Shown here: positions 18,739 through 27,399 of the stretch, one piece after another
How positions within the stretch are numbered: the stretch's first letter is position 1
How the letters are laid out: each line of letters starts with the position of its first letter
From: an uncultured Lutibacter sp.
GTDB taxonomy: Bacteria; Bacteroidota; Bacteroidia; Flavobacteriales; Flavobacteriaceae
DNA length: 64,000 nt
Direction: 5' to 3'
Assembly: GCF_947495725.1 (NCBI RefSeq)
Contig: NZ_CANLZZ010000003.1
Location: 124,001-188,000, forward strand
Made by a program: the position numbers and the translations under genes
Notes under the pieces: generated by a model
Database searches by the model: none
What the model was told of the DNA's origin: nothing
The model's input: the letters and a program-made list of their open reading frames with translations, nothing else

Positions 18739-21700
18739 ATGGGCACAAACCAGGAGGAAATTATTCAAACAAGAAAAGATATTGTACAGTACATAAACTT
18801 ACAATTAGAATCTTTAGGTCAACCAATTTTTACAGATGATGAGAACTCAGATGAAAAATTTTGCAATCTAAAATTTCAAAAATTAACAAATTCGTTAATT
18901 AAAAATTTTAAAGAAAAGTCGAGATTATTGTCAAATCATTTATCTCCTGTAGATACAAGGATACAGAATTTTTTAAATGATTACCTTAAAAATGTTCCTT
19001 TTGATAAGCCCTATGTATTACCAAATAACACTTTAATTTTAAATCAGAAAGGACATGCACGTGAGGCAAGTTTACCACCAAATGGTAAAACGTTTGTAAG
19101 CGAGAATATTACTTCACACAGAATAAAACAAGGGATTTTAAATAATCCAATTCATGATAAAAGAACAACTAAAGGAACATTTCATATTGTAGAAGGAGAC
19201 TTACCGGTACCTTTAGATAAAAAAGAAGTGCCAAAAATAGCTTTTGCACATTTTTTAAATGCTGCTTTTACTCCTTCAGATGAATTAAAAACATTACCAT
19301 TTACTTCAAACCAAGAGAACAAAGCAAAAGTAATAGTTTCATTTCTAATGAGACCAATGGTTTGTCCTGAGGTAAAAGGAGTAATTTCTAAAAAAAGTAT
19401 GGAGGTTCGCTTTTTTGCTCCTGGTAGTTTGGTAAGCAATTTAGATTTTGTTGAATCCATTTTCGGGAACGCCGGCGATCCTAATTTAGCACATAATGAT
19501 GCAGCTCTGGATACCGAACATTGGACCGGACATACAGGATGTATAATTTTGGCACCTCAACTTAAAACCTTAACTAAAAAACAAGTTGGATTGCCTCATT
19601 ATAATGATGCTACAGATCGTCAAAAAAATGATGGTATGTGCTGGAAAGATGATAATGAATTATATAATGACGGTAGCGCTTTTAAAGTAACTTGTAGAGA
19701 CGATAGAGGTGTTGTTGTAACTATTATTGCTGATAATTATTTTGGATATTCAAAAAAGGAAATTAAAACCCAAATTAGTTATTCGGCAAATTTATTTGGA
19801 TTGGTTGAAGAAGAGCATTCTGGCGGTGCAATAGCTTATCCAAGAGGTGTAATGGGGGATATTGTTGATGGTAGTGCATTTTCAGCTAAATTTGGGAATA
19901 GATTTAGTTTTGAAAATGTTAAAAATTTATTAGGTGATAGAATTGAAGTAAAAGATTCAAATTATGCAATAGATAAAAAGTACCCGAATTTAGTTTATAT
20001 TCCTGAAAACGCCTATATAAATACCAATACCAATAATATAACTTGGACATATAAAAATGTAGAACAAGAACTAACATTATCTCCTCTTAAAACATATATA
20101 CATCCAACAGGAAATAAGTTTAGATTAGAAAAACACAAGGCAATTTCTTTGTGGAGAATTGTAAATACTTCTCCAGAAGGTATTTTTTGCCATAAACCTT
20201 GTACTGTATCAGGTGGAGGGAAATCGGAAATTTCAAAATCTATGCTAAATGCTATTACATATAATACATTTAATATTTTAGATATTGATGAAGATTTTAA
20301 AAAGGCTGATGAAATTATTGAATATGATTACTCAAAAAGATGGAAAAATTTCGATTCATCGTTACCACCATCAAAACCATTTTTAAGCAAAGAACGTACT
20401 CTTGGTTCGGCAGTAATGTTATTAACTCCATCAAGTGATAATAGTGATGAGTTTAATGAGTTTGTTAAAAATATTCCTGTTCATATTAGATCGCTGGTTT
20501 TATTTGTAAAACGATTATACAGACAAGATCACGGAGATTTAAATTGGAAAGATTGTATGTCTGTTCAAATTATAAATGGACAAAAAGGAACAGGGCTTTG
20601 GTATTTTAACAATCCTGTGGTTGGTAGTTATGTTAGAATTGGATTTAATCCAGAAGGAAGATGGATGTTAAATAAATTACGTTCAGATTTTTCTGCGAGT
20701 ACAAAAATTCAGTTAGAAGATGATATTTCAGCTTCAATAACTTTACCTAGAAATAAGTTTAAAAATTTAAACAACCAATACACAAATAAAAGTTTAAAGG
20801 TTGTAGCAAATTGTGAGTCGCATTTATTCCAAAGACCCGATGAAGCAATTGTTAGAGGTTATGATGAAGGAGCAGAGCGTGATTTAGTATCGGGCAACGT
20901 ATTTTTAACTAATTACGAGCTATTAACTAAAAAAGACGCTATTGAAATATTTGAAGACACTATTAACTATGATAAATATACACAGCCTGTAAAAGATTTA
21001 ATTTTAAGTGTTGTTAATAGTCCAAATGATGAAGAATATTTTTCTTTACCATCGCACACTAGAATTGTTGATGGAGAACCAACAAAAAATCCTCGTTATT
21101 TAGAAAAAAACATTTTTATTAATGAAACTGAAGATAGTTATTTAGGCGAAGTAGGTGTAAGGTTGTTTAGGAAAATAAAATCTGAAGACCCAGTTATTAA
21201 TGTTGTAAATGCTGTTTTGCCAGGGAGAAGAAATAATCCAGTAGATAAAGAAGCTGGTATTAGACCATTGGCAGTTTACAACCCAATTCATTATCAAGAA
21301 ACTCCAGAGTTATTTATGGACTTTATTTGTAGTTTAACGGGGAAATCTCCTTCAACTACTGGTGCCGGATCTGAGGGAGCATTAACAAAAGGACCTTTTA
21401 ATATGTTAACTCCAACTACAGATTTAAACAATGCATTATTATCGCATATTTTAACAGAATCTAATGCGTTTAGTACTGCCGCAGGTTATGTTGGAGCTGA
21501 AAATAAAGTAGACCATGACATTAGTTTATTAATACCCGAAATTTGGGCTCGTTTGGAAGCAGAGGATAGAGATCCAAAAGCGTTAATTGAAAATGGTTCT
21601 TTAGAAAAAATTGAAGATTTTGAATATAATGGTAATAAAGTTTTAGCAAGCCGCTTAGGATATAGAATTACTAGTACGTTTTCTTTAAGATGTTTAAATC

Positions 21701-22206
21701 GTTTATTTGACGAGCCAAATGCTGTTTTTAGTGAAAAAATGTTGAAACCAGAATTACAAGGTCTAGAAGATTATGTAGACGGTATTGCAAATATTGTTGA
21801 GGCACAACAAAAAGTAGCGTTAAGATATTTTGCTGATGGAAGTGTTGAAGCAGCTATTCCTCCATTAAAAATAATTCTTCATGTTATGGCTTATGGACAG
21901 TATGAAGGTAAAGAAATTAGCGATCCAACTTTAAGAGCTTATTTTGATAGAGATTATGTTTTAAAAAGCGATTGGTATAAAGAGCGTTTAAAATTAAAGC
22001 AACAAAAAGATGTAAATTTTTATATAAAACAAATTAATTATTTAGAAACGTTTATTTCGAACCCGAAAAACGATTTAATTGTTGAAGAATTAAATTTAGT
22101 TGAAAAATTAGAAAATGTTAAAAACATGTATAGTAAAGCCAATTCTAACGAGTATTTAAAATCGTTAGAAGGAACTATTGGAACTGATCCATTGTTTAGA
22201 AAATAA
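18739..22206 (+). CDS. Putative pyrophosphate-dependent phosphoenolpyruvate carboxykinase
   Basis: 1155 residues, cytoplasmic, no signal peptide. Length matches the PPi-type PEPCK family described from Entamoeba and Propionibacterium (about 1100-1150), roughly twice the ATP or GTP enzymes. Motifs line up with GTP-PEPCK: K340 (GYSKKEIKTQ) and H360 (EEEHSGGAIAY) are 20 residues apart like the Mn ligands K244 and H264 of the rat enzyme. A P-loop-like VSGGGKSE places K495, with D515 20 residues on, like K290 and D310. The segment between H360 and the loop is much longer than in classical PEPCK. Another conserved-looking motif is TTGAGSEGALTKGPFN near 873-888. Reaction expected: PEP + CO2 + Pi to oxaloacetate + PPi. 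Homology is inferred from motif order, not from a search. Single gene with own promoter and terminator. Confidence 0.65.
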   Translation: MGTNQEEIIQTRKDIVQYINLQLESLGQPIFTDDENSDEKFCNLKFQKLTNSLIKNFKEKSRLLSNHLSPVDTRIQNFLNDYLKNVPFDKPYVLPNNTLILNQKGHAREASLPPNGKTFVSENITSHRIKQGILNNPIHDKRTTKGTFHIVEGDLPVPLDKKEVPKIAFAHFLNAAFTPSDELKTLPFTSNQENKAKVIVSFLMRPMVCPEVKGVISKKSMEVRFFAPGSLVSNLDFVESIFGNAGDPNLAHNDAALDTEHWTGHTGCIILAPQLKTLTKKQVGLPHYNDATDRQKNDGMCWKDDNELYNDGSAFKVTCRDDRGVVVTIIADNYFGYSKKEIKTQISYSANLFGLVEEEHSGGAIAYPRGVMGDIVDGSAFSAKFGNRFSFENVKNLLGDRIEVKDSNYAIDKKYPNLVYIPENAYINTNTNNITWTYKNVEQELTLSPLKTYIHPTGNKFRLEKHKAISLWRIVNTSPEGIFCHKPCTVSGGGKSEISKSMLNAITYNTFNILDIDEDFKKADEIIEYDYSKRWKNFDSSLPPSKPFLSKERTLGSAVMLLTPSSDNSDEFNEFVKNIPVHIRSLVLFVKRLYRQDHGDLNWKDCMSVQIINGQKGTGLWYFNNPVVGSYVRIGFNPEGRWMLNKLRSDFSASTKIQLEDDISASITLPRNKFKNLNNQYTNKSLKVVANCESHLFQRPDEAIVRGYDEGAERDLVSGNVFLTNYELLTKKDAIEIFEDTINYDKYTQPVKDLILSVVNSPNDEEYFSLPSHTRIVDGEPTKNPRYLEKNIFINETEDSYLGEVGVRLFRKIKSEDPVINVVNAVLPGRRNNPVDKEAGIRPLAVYNPIHYQETPELFMDFICSLTGKSPSTTGAGSEGALTKGPFNMLTPTTDLNNALLSHILTESNAFSTAAGYVGAENKVDHDISLLIPEIWARLEAEDRDPKALIENGSLEKIEDFEYNGNKVLASRLGYRITSTFSLRCLNRLFDEPNAVFSEKMLKPELQGLEDYVDGIANIVEAQQKVALRYFADGSVEAAIPPLKIILHVMAYGQYEGKEISDPTLRAYFDRDYVLKSDWYKERLKLKQQKDVNFYIKQINYLETFISNPKNDLIVEELNLVEKLENVKNMYSKANSNEYLKSLEGTIGTDPLFRK

Positions 22207-22225
22207 TTCTATTTAAATTATTATT

Positions 22226-22268
22226 AAAAACTGTAGTTAATGTTGAAAAATGTTACTACAGTTTTTAT
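22226..22268. terminator. Bidirectional terminator between the PEPCK-like gene and xerD
   Basis: AAAAACTGTAGT (22226-22237) and ACTACAGTTTTT (22255-22266) pair over 12 bp with a 17-base loop; A and T runs on the two flanks serve both convergent genes. Confidence 0.75.
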
Positions 22269-23164
22269 TTACTCCTTGGGTGAAATGTATTAACAACTTC
22301 TTTTAAGAAACTCTTATCCAAATGCATATATATTTCGGTTGTTGTAATACTTTCATGACCTAACATTTGTTGAATTGCTCTTAAATCTGCACCTCGTTCT
22401 AGTAAATGAGTAGCAAATGAGTGTCTAAACGTATGCGGACTAATTTTCTTTTTTAATCCAGTTTTTATAGCAAGGTTTTTAACAATGGTAAAAATCATTA
22501 CACGTGTTAGTTTTTTCCCTCTTCTGTTTAAAAAAACAGTATCCTCAAAGCCTTTTTTTACATCAATATGTGAACGAATATCAAGAACATAAAAATTGAT
22601 ATATTTTTGAGTTTGCTCATTAATAGGTACAAATCTTTGCTTATTACCTTTTCCAATAACCCTAATAAACCCTTCTTCAAAAAATAAATCAGAAAGTTTT
22701 AAATCTACTAATTCAGAAACCCTTAAACCACAACTATATAATGTTTCTAAAATGGTTCTATTACGTTCGCCTTGTGGCTCACTTAAGTCAATTGAATTAA
22801 TTAATAAGTCAATATCTTTAATCGAAAGAGTATCTGGAAGTTTCATCCCAATTTTTGGTGTTTCAATTAAATCAGTAGGGTTAGATTCTCTATAGTTTTC
22901 AAAAATTAAATAGTCGAAGAAATTGCGAATTCCAGATATTAATCTTGCTTGTGAACGGGCATTGATTGTTTTTGAAGCAGTATAAATAAATTCTTGTATA
23001 ATTACATCATTAATAACAATAGGCGTGGTGTTAATTTTATTGGTTTCGAGATATTGAATTAATTTTTTAACATCTCTAGAATAACTTTCAATAGAGTTTT
23101 TTGCCAAACCTTTTTCAATTTTTAGGTAGGTAACATAATCTGTTAAAGCGTTATTCCATTTCAT
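22265..23164 (-). CDS. xerD: Tyrosine site-specific recombinase XerD
   Basis: 299 residues. N-terminal SAM-like core-binding domain about 5-90 and C-terminal catalytic domain with the full tyrosine-recombinase set: R148 (CGLRVSEL), K172 (GKGNKQR), H244 and R247 (HTFRHSFATHL), H270 (LGHESI), Y279 (TEIYMHL). Length and motifs fit the housekeeping recombinase that resolves chromosome dimers, not a phage integrase; no att-like repeats or phage genes are nearby. XerC and XerD cannot be separated with certainty from sequence alone, and many Bacteroidota carry one main Xer protein. Confidence 0.9.
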   Translation of the reverse strand: MKWNNALTDYVTYLKIEKGLAKNSIESYSRDVKKLIQYLETNKINTTPIVINDVIIQEFIYTASKTINARSQARLISGIRNFFDYLIFENYRESNPTDLIETPKIGMKLPDTLSIKDIDLLINSIDLSEPQGERNRTILETLYSCGLRVSELVDLKLSDLFFEEGFIRVIGKGNKQRFVPINEQTQKYINFYVLDIRSHIDVKKGFEDTVFLNRRGKKLTRVMIFTIVKNLAIKTGLKKKISPHTFRHSFATHLLERGADLRAIQQMLGHESITTTEIYMHLDKSFLKEVVNTFHPRSK

Positions 23165-23260
23165 ATTTGTAAATATAAGAAATAATAAATCTGACTTAAT
23201 TAAATATTAAAAACAACTTTAAATAAATTTAATATCTTAGTGTCTCTAAATTTTAATGAA

Positions 23261-23821
23261 ATGAAAAAATATATATCCTTATTAATTTTTACTGTTTTAT
23301 TTTTAAATAAAAATTTAATATTTGCTCAAAGTATTAATCTTTTTGGAGTAAAAGGAGGAGTTAATTTAATGGAAATTAGGGATAAACTAAACGACGATTC
23401 TGTTGCAAAAGAAAACAAAACAGGATTTTATTTAGGAGCTTTTATGGAATTTAGAAAAAGTGTTAATTTTTCAATTCAAGCAGAAATAAATTATTCGGGA
23501 ACAAATAATAAAACAAATGACCAAATAGGATTACTTCATATTCCTGTTTTATTTAAATATAAAGTTGCTAATAAAGTTGAAATTTATGGAGGCCCAGAAT
23601 CTCAATTTTTATTGTCAGTTAGTAGAACAGATATAAAAAATAAGCAGTATAAAAAGTTTATTTTAGCCGCAGATTTGGGCGTTGGTTTTTTAATTACTGA
23701 AGAATTAACATTAGATGCTCGTTATAATTTAGCAGTTTCTAATTATATGGATTTTGGTCCACATCGAAACAAAAAATTAAATTTTATTCAAATTGGTTTG
23801 GCTTATAAATTTGATAATTAG
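23261..23821 (+). CDS. Small outer-membrane beta-barrel protein
   Basis: 186 residues from ATG at 23261; an in-frame GTG at 23240 is less likely because the signal peptide begins at MKKYISLLIFTVLFLNKNLIFAQ. The mature part matches the PorT/OmpX-like eight-strand family of Bacteroidota: SINLFGVKGGVNL at the start, IPVLFKYKVANKVEIYGGPE in the middle, and the terminal strand FIQIGLAYKFDN. Role unknown, probably structural or adhesive. Single gene between xerD and aroQ. Confidence 0.85.
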   Translation: MKKYISLLIFTVLFLNKNLIFAQSINLFGVKGGVNLMEIRDKLNDDSVAKENKTGFYLGAFMEFRKSVNFSIQAEINYSGTNNKTNDQIGLLHIPVLFKYKVANKVEIYGGPESQFLLSVSRTDIKNKQYKKFILAADLGVGFLITEELTLDARYNLAVSNYMDFGPHRNKKLNFIQIGLAYKFDN

Positions 23822-23905
23822 TTGTTGTTAAAAGCTAATTTCCAAGATTAATTTTTAAATTTGAATTCGAAATAATTTCACCAAAAATATTAGTCTAAAA
23901 TATCT

Positions 23906-24319
23906 ATGAAAATTTTAATCTTAAATGGTCCAAATCTTAACTTATTAGGAAAAAGAGAACCTGAAATATATGGAAGTTTAACTTTCGAAGAATATTTTAA
24001 GACCTTACAAAAAAAATATGCAAACATAGAATTGTATTATTATCAAAGTAATATAGAAGGAGAAATTATAGACAAATTACACGAAGTAGGTTTTAATTTT
24101 GATGGCGTTATTCTAAATGCAGGTGCGTATACACATACTTCTGTTGCAATAGGAGATGCTATAAAAGGAATTGAAACCCCAGTTATTGAAGTACACATTT
24201 CGAATGTTCATTCTCGTGAAGATTTTAGACATATTTCTTATATAACGCCAGTTGTTAAAGGAGTTATAGCTGGTTTTGGTTTGCAAAGTTATGATTTAGC
24301 CTTAGAGAGTTTTATTTAA
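23906..24319 (+). CDS. aroQ: 3-dehydroquinate dehydratase, type II
   Basis: 137 residues. Begins KILILNGPNLNLLGKREPEIYG, with the flexible-loop arginine R17 and catalytic tyrosine Y22, then NAGAYTHTSVAI and the histidine segment EVHISNVHSREDFRH. Catalyses the third step of the shikimate pathway (dehydroquinate to dehydroshikimate). Full length, standalone, as usual for aroQ near xerD in this family. Confidence 0.97.
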   Translation: MKILILNGPNLNLLGKREPEIYGSLTFEEYFKTLQKKYANIELYYYQSNIEGEIIDKLHEVGFNFDGVILNAGAYTHTSVAIGDAIKGIETPVIEVHISNVHSREDFRHISYITPVVKGVIAGFGLQSYDLALESFI

Positions 24320-24324
24320 TTTAA

Positions 24325-24474
24325 TTACCTTTTGTAGTTTTTCGAAAACTCTTTTAAAGACATAGGCGTTATTTTTTTAGAATTGCAATATTCAACATAT
24401 ATCTTATAGTGTTTTACCACAGGTTCTAGTGTTTTATTTTTAGTTTTTTTATCTTTTTGAAAATCTGAAATCAT
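24325..24474 (-). CDS. Small basic hypothetical protein, 49 residues
   Basis: Minus-strand frame from ATG (24474-24472) to TAA (24327-24325), only five bases from the convergent aroQ stop. The product begins MISDFQKDKKTKNKTLEPVV and ends MSLKEFSKNYKR, is rich in lysine and has no signal peptide or membrane segment. The end-to-end packing with aroQ and normal residue composition favour a real gene. No domain recognised. Confidence 0.5.
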   Translation of the reverse strand: MISDFQKDKKTKNKTLEPVVKHYKIYVEYCNSKKITPMSLKEFSKNYKR

Positions 24475-24747
24475 TTTTACGATATAAGTGTTTGTATATT
24501 AAGACACTAAACTCTTTTTAAAGTCACTATTTTAACTAAATTGGAAAGTGTTAATTTCTACATAAAAGTTATTTTAGTTTTTTATTTAATTAACTGAAGT
24601 GAACAATATTTTATAACTTTAAACAATTAACCAACTAAGAAATATTATAAAAGGTTGTGTAACTTATGTAGTATTTAAAAACATAATAATAGTCGAAATT
24701 TGATGTAAAGCTTAAACTTTATAAAAATTGTATAAATTAATAAAATT

Positions 24748-24987
24748 ATGAGTAAATTAAACTCCTTAGCCATAAGTGAAAACGGTTTTATATTTAAGCC
24801 TTCAACAGGAGAATCTTTTGTAACCAATGAAATTGGTTTATTTATAATACAGTTACTAAAATCTGGAAAAAAAGCTGATGAAATTATTCAAGAAATAATT
24901 AAAGATTTTGAGGTTGATAATTTAACAGCAGGAAAAGATTTGTATGAATTTTTAGATTTCTTAAAAAAAGAAAACATGACCGATTAG
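24748..24987 (+). CDS. PqqD-like (RRE-type) domain protein
   Basis: 79 residues. The pattern LAISENGFIFKPSTGESFVT, then NEIGLFIIQLLKSGKKADEI, then a segment ending DLYEFLDFLKKENM is that of PqqD: three short strands followed by a winged-helix bundle. In characterised pathways such domains bind a leader peptide and present it to a modifying enzyme; others work with HPr-like systems. Here the gene opens a six-gene operon and is followed after two bases by an ATP-grasp ligase, so the protein probably serves that enzyme. The 273 bases upstream (24475-24747) contain no precursor-peptide ORF and no clear promoter. Confidence 0.8.
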   Translation: MSKLNSLAISENGFIFKPSTGESFVTNEIGLFIIQLLKSGKKADEIIQEIIKDFEVDNLTAGKDLYEFLDFLKKENMTD

Positions 24988-24989
24988 TT

Positions 24990-26033
24990 ATGGAAAAAAA
25001 GAAACTAAATATTGCCGTAACAGGCCTAAATAATATTGATAGTCCTGGCCCAGGTGTTCCGGTTATAAGAGCACTAAAAAAATCGGGAATGGATGTTAAA
25101 ATTATTGGGTTGGCTTATGAAAATCTAGAACCTGGAATTTATATGCCTGGCTTGGTAGATAAGTCTTATTTAATGCCATTTCCTTCTACCGGAAGTGAAG
25201 CCTTTTTAGAGCGATTAGCTTATATACATAAAAAAGAAAACTTGGATATTGTTATACCAAATTTCGATTCTGAATTATTTTTATTTATTAAATTTAATGA
25301 GAGATTAAAGCAAATGGGTATTTCTACATTTCTACCTACGTTAGAACAATTTGAAGAACGACATAAAGATAATTTACCTGAATATGCCCGTAAATATAAC
25401 ATAACCGTTCCAGAAAGTAAACCTTTGGTAAATATTAAAGAATTAGAAAATTTACCAAAACCTTTAAGTTACCCTTATTTTATAAAAGGTAAATTTTACG
25501 AAGCTTTTAAAGTTTCTAACCTAGCACAATCACAATATTATTTTAATAAATTATCTGCAAAATGGGGGTTACCTGTTGTTGTGCAACAAGCTATTCAAGG
25601 TACAGAAGTAAATGTAATAGCTTTAGGCGATGGTGAAGGAAATACGGTTTCGGCTGTGCCTATGCGCAAGCAATATATAACAGATAAAGGAAAAGCTTGG
25701 GGCGGAATTACCATAAGCGATGAACGTTTACTCAAAATTACTCACGATATAATAAAAAAAACAAAATGGCGTGGAGCATTAGAACTTGAAATGATTAAAA
25801 CCGATGATGGTGAATATTATTTAATAGAAATTAATCCGCGAATACCTGCTTGGGTATATTTGGCCGTAGGCGCTGGGCAAAATTTACCAGAACTGTTGTG
25901 CAAATTAGCTCTAGGTGAAAAAGTTGACCCGATAAAAGAGTACAAAACAGGAAAAATGTTTATTCGGTATTCTTGGGATTTAATTGGAGATATTTCCGAT
26001 TTTGAAAAAATTATAGTATTTGGTGAATTATAA
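24990..26033 (+). CDS. ATP-grasp carboxylate-amine/thiol ligase
   Basis: 347 residues. Residues 1-115 form a Rossmann-like pre-ATP-grasp domain (LNIAVTGLNNIDSPGPGVPV); ATP-grasp spans about 120-310. Nucleotide and metal residues are visible: K166/K168 (YFIKGKF), E206 with the QGTEVNVIAL strand, E268, and E280-x-N282 in LIEINPRIP. It resembles the carbamoyl-phosphate-synthase-like and PylC-like branch, enzymes that activate a carboxylate as acyl phosphate and join it to an amine. The substrate is not evident. Two bases after the PqqD-like gene and ten before the PLP enzyme, so translationally linked to both. Confidence 0.85.
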   Translation: MEKKKLNIAVTGLNNIDSPGPGVPVIRALKKSGMDVKIIGLAYENLEPGIYMPGLVDKSYLMPFPSTGSEAFLERLAYIHKKENLDIVIPNFDSELFLFIKFNERLKQMGISTFLPTLEQFEERHKDNLPEYARKYNITVPESKPLVNIKELENLPKPLSYPYFIKGKFYEAFKVSNLAQSQYYFNKLSAKWGLPVVVQQAIQGTEVNVIALGDGEGNTVSAVPMRKQYITDKGKAWGGITISDERLLKITHDIIKKTKWRGALELEMIKTDDGEYYLIEINPRIPAWVYLAVGAGQNLPELLCKLALGEKVDPIKEYKTGKMFIRYSWDLIGDISDFEKIIVFGEL

Positions 26034-26043
26034 AATTAACAAG

Positions 26044-27390
26044 ATGAGCAAAAAAATATACGAACGCCCAATTCTTCGAAAAGTAGTAGAAGGTATACCT
26101 AATAAATTTGGGAGTTTAAAGCGGTTAAGACCAATAAGTAAAATTGATGATGTAGAAATAGATTCAATAATGGATACCTATGGTTCTCCAGTTTTTATAA
26201 TTTCAGAAAATACCATTAGAAATACTTATAGAAGTGCTTATAGAGCTTTCGCTACACGTTATCCAAAAGTTCAATTTGCGTGGTCTTATAAAACTAATTA
26301 TTTAGATGCAGTTTGTAGAATATTTCATCAAGAAGGGGCTTGGGCAGAAGTTGTGTCAGGGTTTGAATATGAAAAAGCTATTGATAATAATATTTCTGGA
26401 AATAAAATTATTTTTAATGGTCCAGATAAAAGCAAGGAAGATTTAAAAATAGCAATCAATAATAATTCACTAATTCATATTGATCATTTTGATGAATTAA
26501 ATACAATTTTAGAATTACGAAAAGAGCTAGATAAACAACCGCAAGTTGCAATTAGGGTAAATATGGATACTGGAATAATTCCACAATGGGATCGTTTTGG
26601 ATTTAATTATGAGAATGGCGAAGCTTGGAACGCAATTAATAGAATTTTAAGTAGTGGTTTAATGGATTTAATTGGTTTACATGTTCACGTTGGAACTTAT
26701 ATAAGTACATCTAAAGCATATACAATTGCAATTCAAAAATTAGCCGAATTAGCAAATAAAACTTACAATCGATTTAATACATTAATTAGCTATATTGATG
26801 TTGGTGGTGGTTTTGCTTCCCAAAACACTTTACAAGGTGCCTATATGCCTGCAACCGATACCTGTCCAAGTTTTGATGATTATGCACATGCCATTACTTC
26901 AGCAATGAATGAAGCTTCCTTTCCAAATAATGAATTTCCAACACTTATTTTGGAAACAGGTCGTGCTATGATTGATGAAGCGGGTTGGTTAGCAGGTACT
27001 GTTTTGGCAAACAAAAGGTTAGCTGACGGAAGAAGAGCTATGGTAATTGACGCTGGAATTAATTTAATGTTTACTGCCTTTTGGTACGATTATGAAATTT
27101 ACCCATTGCACGAAACTAGTTTTCAGTCCGAGCCAACTACAATTTACGGTCCGTTGTGCATGAATATTGATGTAATTAGAAAAAATATAAACTTTCCATT
27201 GTTAAATAAAGATGATCGTTTTGTAATTAAACGAGTTGGAGCATATACAATGACTCAATGGATGCAGTTTATTACATATCGTCCAAACATTGTAATGATT
27301 GATGCCAATAAAGAAGTTCATGTAATTCGTAAAAAAGAAGATAAAGAGGTGTTTAGGCAGCAAGAAGAAATTCCAAAACATTTACTGTAG
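26044..27390 (+). CDS. PLP-dependent fold-type III decarboxylase (DAP/ornithine decarboxylase-like)
   Basis: 448 residues from ATG at 26044; an in-frame GTG at 26020 would overlap the ligase gene. The alanine-racemase-like barrel carries the PLP lysine K83 (FAWSYKTNYL), the phosphate-binding VGGGF at 253-257, HVHVGTYIS near 213-221 and ETGR near 304-307. The C-terminal beta domain has GPLCMNID (369-376) in the place of the GPxC...D active-site pair of diaminopimelate and ornithine decarboxylases. It therefore probably decarboxylates a basic or diamino acid, possibly a peptidyl or amide product of the neighbouring ligase. It is not lysA in the usual context, and specificity cannot be read from sequence. 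Confidence 0.85.
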   Translation: MSKKIYERPILRKVVEGIPNKFGSLKRLRPISKIDDVEIDSIMDTYGSPVFIISENTIRNTYRSAYRAFATRYPKVQFAWSYKTNYLDAVCRIFHQEGAWAEVVSGFEYEKAIDNNISGNKIIFNGPDKSKEDLKIAINNNSLIHIDHFDELNTILELRKELDKQPQVAIRVNMDTGIIPQWDRFGFNYENGEAWNAINRILSSGLMDLIGLHVHVGTYISTSKAYTIAIQKLAELANKTYNRFNTLISYIDVGGGFASQNTLQGAYMPATDTCPSFDDYAHAITSAMNEASFPNNEFPTLILETGRAMIDEAGWLAGTVLANKRLADGRRAMVIDAGINLMFTAFWYDYEIYPLHETSFQSEPTTIYGPLCMNIDVIRKNINFPLLNKDDRFVIKRVGAYTMTQWMQFITYRPNIVMIDANKEVHVIRKKEDKEVFRQQEEIPKHLL

Positions 27391-27399
27391 AAATTAAAT

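Noticed and set aside
22265-23164. XerD as integrase of a mobile element
   Set aside because: Housekeeping motifs and length; no att-like repeats, phage genes or composition change around it.
24475-24747. RiPP precursor peptide upstream of the PqqD-like gene
   Set aside because: ATGs in this stretch are followed at once by stop codons; no ORF of useful length on the plus strand.
24748-26033. HPr-rel-A type system (PqqD chaperone with HPr kinase)
   Set aside because: No HPr kinase or nucleotidyltransferase gene in the operon; an ATP-grasp ligase is there instead.
26020-26043. GTG start for the PLP enzyme
   Set aside because: It would overlap the ligase gene and add residues with no counterpart; ATG at 26044 is better placed.
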